Source of the DNA: an uncultured Subdoligranulum sp.
GTDB taxonomy: Bacteria > Bacillota_A > Clostridia > Oscillospirales > Ruminococcaceae
Direction: 5' to 3'
Assembly (NCBI RefSeq): GCF_937890665.1
Contig: NZ_CALADU010000114.1
Span: 1-14,932 of the forward strand
DNA length: 14,932 bases
Shown: positions 13,968-14,932 of the stretch, one piece after another
Layout: each line of letters begins with the position of its first letter
Position numbering within the stretch: the first letter of the stretch is position 1
Translations under genes and position numbers: made by a program
Notes under the pieces: generated by a model
Database searches by the model: none
What the model saw: the letters and a program-made list of their open reading frames with translations, nothing else
What the model was told of the DNA's origin: nothing

Positions 13968-14008
13968 AAAGGAAGGCATACACTTCAACAACCCGAAGTG
14001 TATGCCTT
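13966..14008 (-). terminator. Hairpin terminator between recombinase and silent cassette B
   Basis: AAGGCATACACTTC (13973-13986) pairs perfectly over 14 bp with 13995-14008 around an 8-base loop. On the minus strand the stem is followed by CCTTTTT (run at 13966-13970), a good terminator for transcripts leaving cassette B. On the plus strand the tail TTGTTCCTTA is weaker but could still end the recombinase transcript. It lies five bases from the recombinase stop and five bases from the cassette B stop, so it serves converging genes and inverts with them. Confidence 0.85.
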
Positions 14009-14013
14009 GTTCC

Positions 14014-14574
14014 TTATAGATGTTCAATTTTGCTCATTGCACAAGAAATCTGATTTACGATTCTTTTCTGCTCTTGCAATGGCGGAAGTGGAAATATAAA
14101 ATGTTTGAGCTTTTCAGCATTTATATTAGATTGTCCTATTGCATCGCTTCTGACATTTTGACAATAAATCCAGTAATACTGTGACTGCATAACATAATTA
14201 AGATAATCACTGTCGATTAAAAGTGGGTGCAAACGCACTAAATATCCGGCATAAATAGCTGGAATTTCACTTTTATAAATTGCTACCTTACCAACTAACT
14301 CTTTGCTGTTGGTTCGATTGAATAGCAAATCGTTATACTCTAACGGATATTTTTCGATTTCTTTCGAGTCGGATGTGTAAACTAATTTATCCAACACGAT
14401 TCGTCCGTTTTGTAAATTTCCCATTCTTAACACAGCAATTTTTCCGGTCAGAGAAGATTTCTGTGAGGAACCATATTGGATATTGGTACACACTTCTCCA
14501 ACCGATGTCCATGCCCAGCTGTCTGGAATATCAAACGGTATCTCACCGTCGATACAATGCTCGATTCCGTCCAA
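14014..14574 (-). CDS. hsdS': Silent hsdS cassette B: alternative TRD2 without start signals
   Basis: On the minus strand this open frame encodes a second-position TRD of about 186 residues. It opens LDGIEHCIDGEIPFDIP then DSWAWTSVG, almost the same as the entry to TRD2 in the active HsdS, then diverges (SSQKSSLTGKIAVLRMGNL, YNDLLFNRTNS). It ends with LPPLQEQKRIVNQISC and a short helix. The frame begins in the 32-bp inverted repeat (14559-14590) and is closed upstream by a stop near 14602-14604. There is no ATG with a ribosome site and no promoter, and the central conserved helix and TRD1 are absent. It is therefore a donor cassette, expressed only after inversion. The TRD itself is uninterrupted, which suggests it is still used. 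Confidence 0.9.
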   Translation of the reverse strand: MDGIEHCIDGEIPFDIPDSWAWTSVGEVCTNIQYGSSQKSSLTGKIAVLRMGNLQNGRIVLDKLVYTSDSKEIEKYPLEYNDLLFNRTNSKELVGKVAIYKSEIPAIYAGYLVRLHPLLIDSDYLNYVMQSQYYWIYCQNVRSDAIGQSNINAEKLKHFIFPLPPLQEQKRIVNQISCAMSKIEHL

Positions 14575-14590
14575 CTTCTCATAATGAGAA
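14559..14590 (-). repeat. Inverted repeat, silent copy (head of cassette B)
   Basis: Exact reverse complement of 12531-12562 (32 of 32). On the minus strand it carries the same codons in the same frame, leading into cassette B, and lies three bases beyond the stop codon of the next silent cassette. Confidence 0.93.
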
Positions 14591-14593
14591 AAT

Positions 14594-14932
14594 TCAGAAA
14601 TTCAGCTTATCAATGCGACCGAATATCTTGCTAACTTCATCAACAATTCGCTGTTGCTCATTTAGCGGCGGAAGCGGTAAGAAAAAAGTTTTCATTTTTT
14701 CCTGCGAAATATTAACCTGTGAAGCTGCCATTCCTGTCATGGCGTCAACAACAAAATATTGCATTGCAGGACTACTTAATGCAGTCATTACATAATGTGG
14801 ATTCACAAAATTACGCAGATATGATAATCGGACAGTCTTGTCCGATAGAATCAAATTTTCAGGCTCTCCATCTACAACACAAATAACTCCCGTTCTATTT
14901 CGAGGGCCAGCTCTGGTGATAAGCAGATCTCC
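14594..14932 (-). CDS. hsdS': Silent hsdS cassette C: C-terminal part of another TRD2, cut by window edge
   Basis: Read from the right edge on the minus strand, the frame is open for 112 codons and then stops at 14594-14596. It begins GDLLITRAGPRNRTGVI, a core TRD motif. It continues through SDKTVRLSYLRNFVNPHYV and MTGMAASQVNISQEKM, and ends LPPLNEQQRIVDEVSKIFGR then IDKLNF, the classical end of a type I specificity subunit. It differs from both TRD2 and cassette B. The stop lies just before the inverted repeat that starts cassette B, so this is a second tandem donor cassette and not a frameshifted half of cassette B. Its start, and presumably another copy of the repeat, lie outside the window. 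Confidence 0.88.
   Translation of the reverse strand, partial: GDLLITRAGPRNRTGVICVVDGEPENLILSDKTVRLSYLRNFVNPHYVMTALSSPAMQYFVVDAMTGMAASQVNISQEKMKTFFLPLPPLNEQQRIVDEVSKIFGRIDKLNF

Larger units (their letters stand above)
12531..14590. other. Predicted invertible segment (TRD2 / recombinase / silent TRD)
   Basis: The 32-bp inverted repeats bound about 2 kb holding the expressed TRD2, the tyrosine recombinase, a two-sided hairpin terminator, and silent TRD cassette B pointing the other way. Both repeats are in the same HsdS reading frame, so inversion would join TRD1 and the central region to cassette B and give a full-length HsdS with a new second half-site. Site-specific inversion of hsdS next to a recombinase is established for pneumococcal and Bacteroidales type I systems; that it occurs here is inferred from structure. 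Confidence 0.88.

Noticed and set aside
14373..14795. Plus-strand open frame of 140 codons at the right end
   Set aside because: It is antisense to the two silent TRD cassettes, spans their junction and shows no start signals or motifs.
14014..14932. The two minus-strand hsdS pieces considered as one frameshifted gene
   Set aside because: The right piece ends in a proper HsdS C-terminus and stop, and the left piece begins anew at the 32-bp repeat with the entry sequence of a TRD2, so they are tandem cassettes in the same role.

Overview
The window joins two different kinds of DNA. Bases 1 to about 4,000 look like core chromosome of a moderately GC-rich anaerobic Firmicute. The style of the first gene (SGNH hydrolase plus extracellular Cys-pair modules plus a Pro/Thr and Gly/Asp/Ser tail) and the codon choice suggest a gut Oscillospiraceae/Ruminococcaceae relative such as Faecalibacterium, Gemmiger or Subdoligranulum; this is inference. 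It holds the 5' part of a tRNA-Ala(CGC) on the minus strand with its own promoter, a membrane-anchored SGNH/GDSL-like hydrolase, and a full-length ABC exporter half-transporter.

From about 4,000 onward the DNA is clearly more AT-rich and looks like a horizontally acquired island. Its left part holds a 16-bp perfect hairpin, a transposon-associated TnpV-like gene with its own promoter and terminator, and a decayed fragment resembling a RepA_N-type plasmid replication initiator that still carries four tandem 15-bp iteron-like repeats.

Next comes a defence operon: a small XRE/Cro-type regulator behind a good promoter, then hsdR, an 849-residue DUF262/DUF1524 (GmrSD/SspE-like) protein, hsdM and hsdS. 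All are on the plus strand and tightly spaced. The DUF262 gene sits between hsdR and hsdM and is bracketed by an exact 18-bp direct repeat of the RBS/start region, as if inserted as a cargo cassette.

The right end is a DNA-inversion system (shufflon). hsdS is followed by a 269-aa tyrosine recombinase and then, on the opposite strand, by at least two silent promoterless cassettes for the second target-recognition domain (TRD2); the second runs off the window. An exact 32-bp inverted repeat lies inside hsdS (12531-12562) and at the head of the first silent cassette (14559-14590). It is in the same reading frame in both places, so inversion of about 2 kb would swap TRD2 and change the methylation/restriction specificity. 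The recombinase gene and a 14-bp-stem terminator lie inside the invertible segment, so recombinase transcription should depend on orientation. The arrangement resembles phase-variable type I loci such as pneumococcal SpnD39III, but here only TRD2 appears to be exchanged from tandem silent cassettes.
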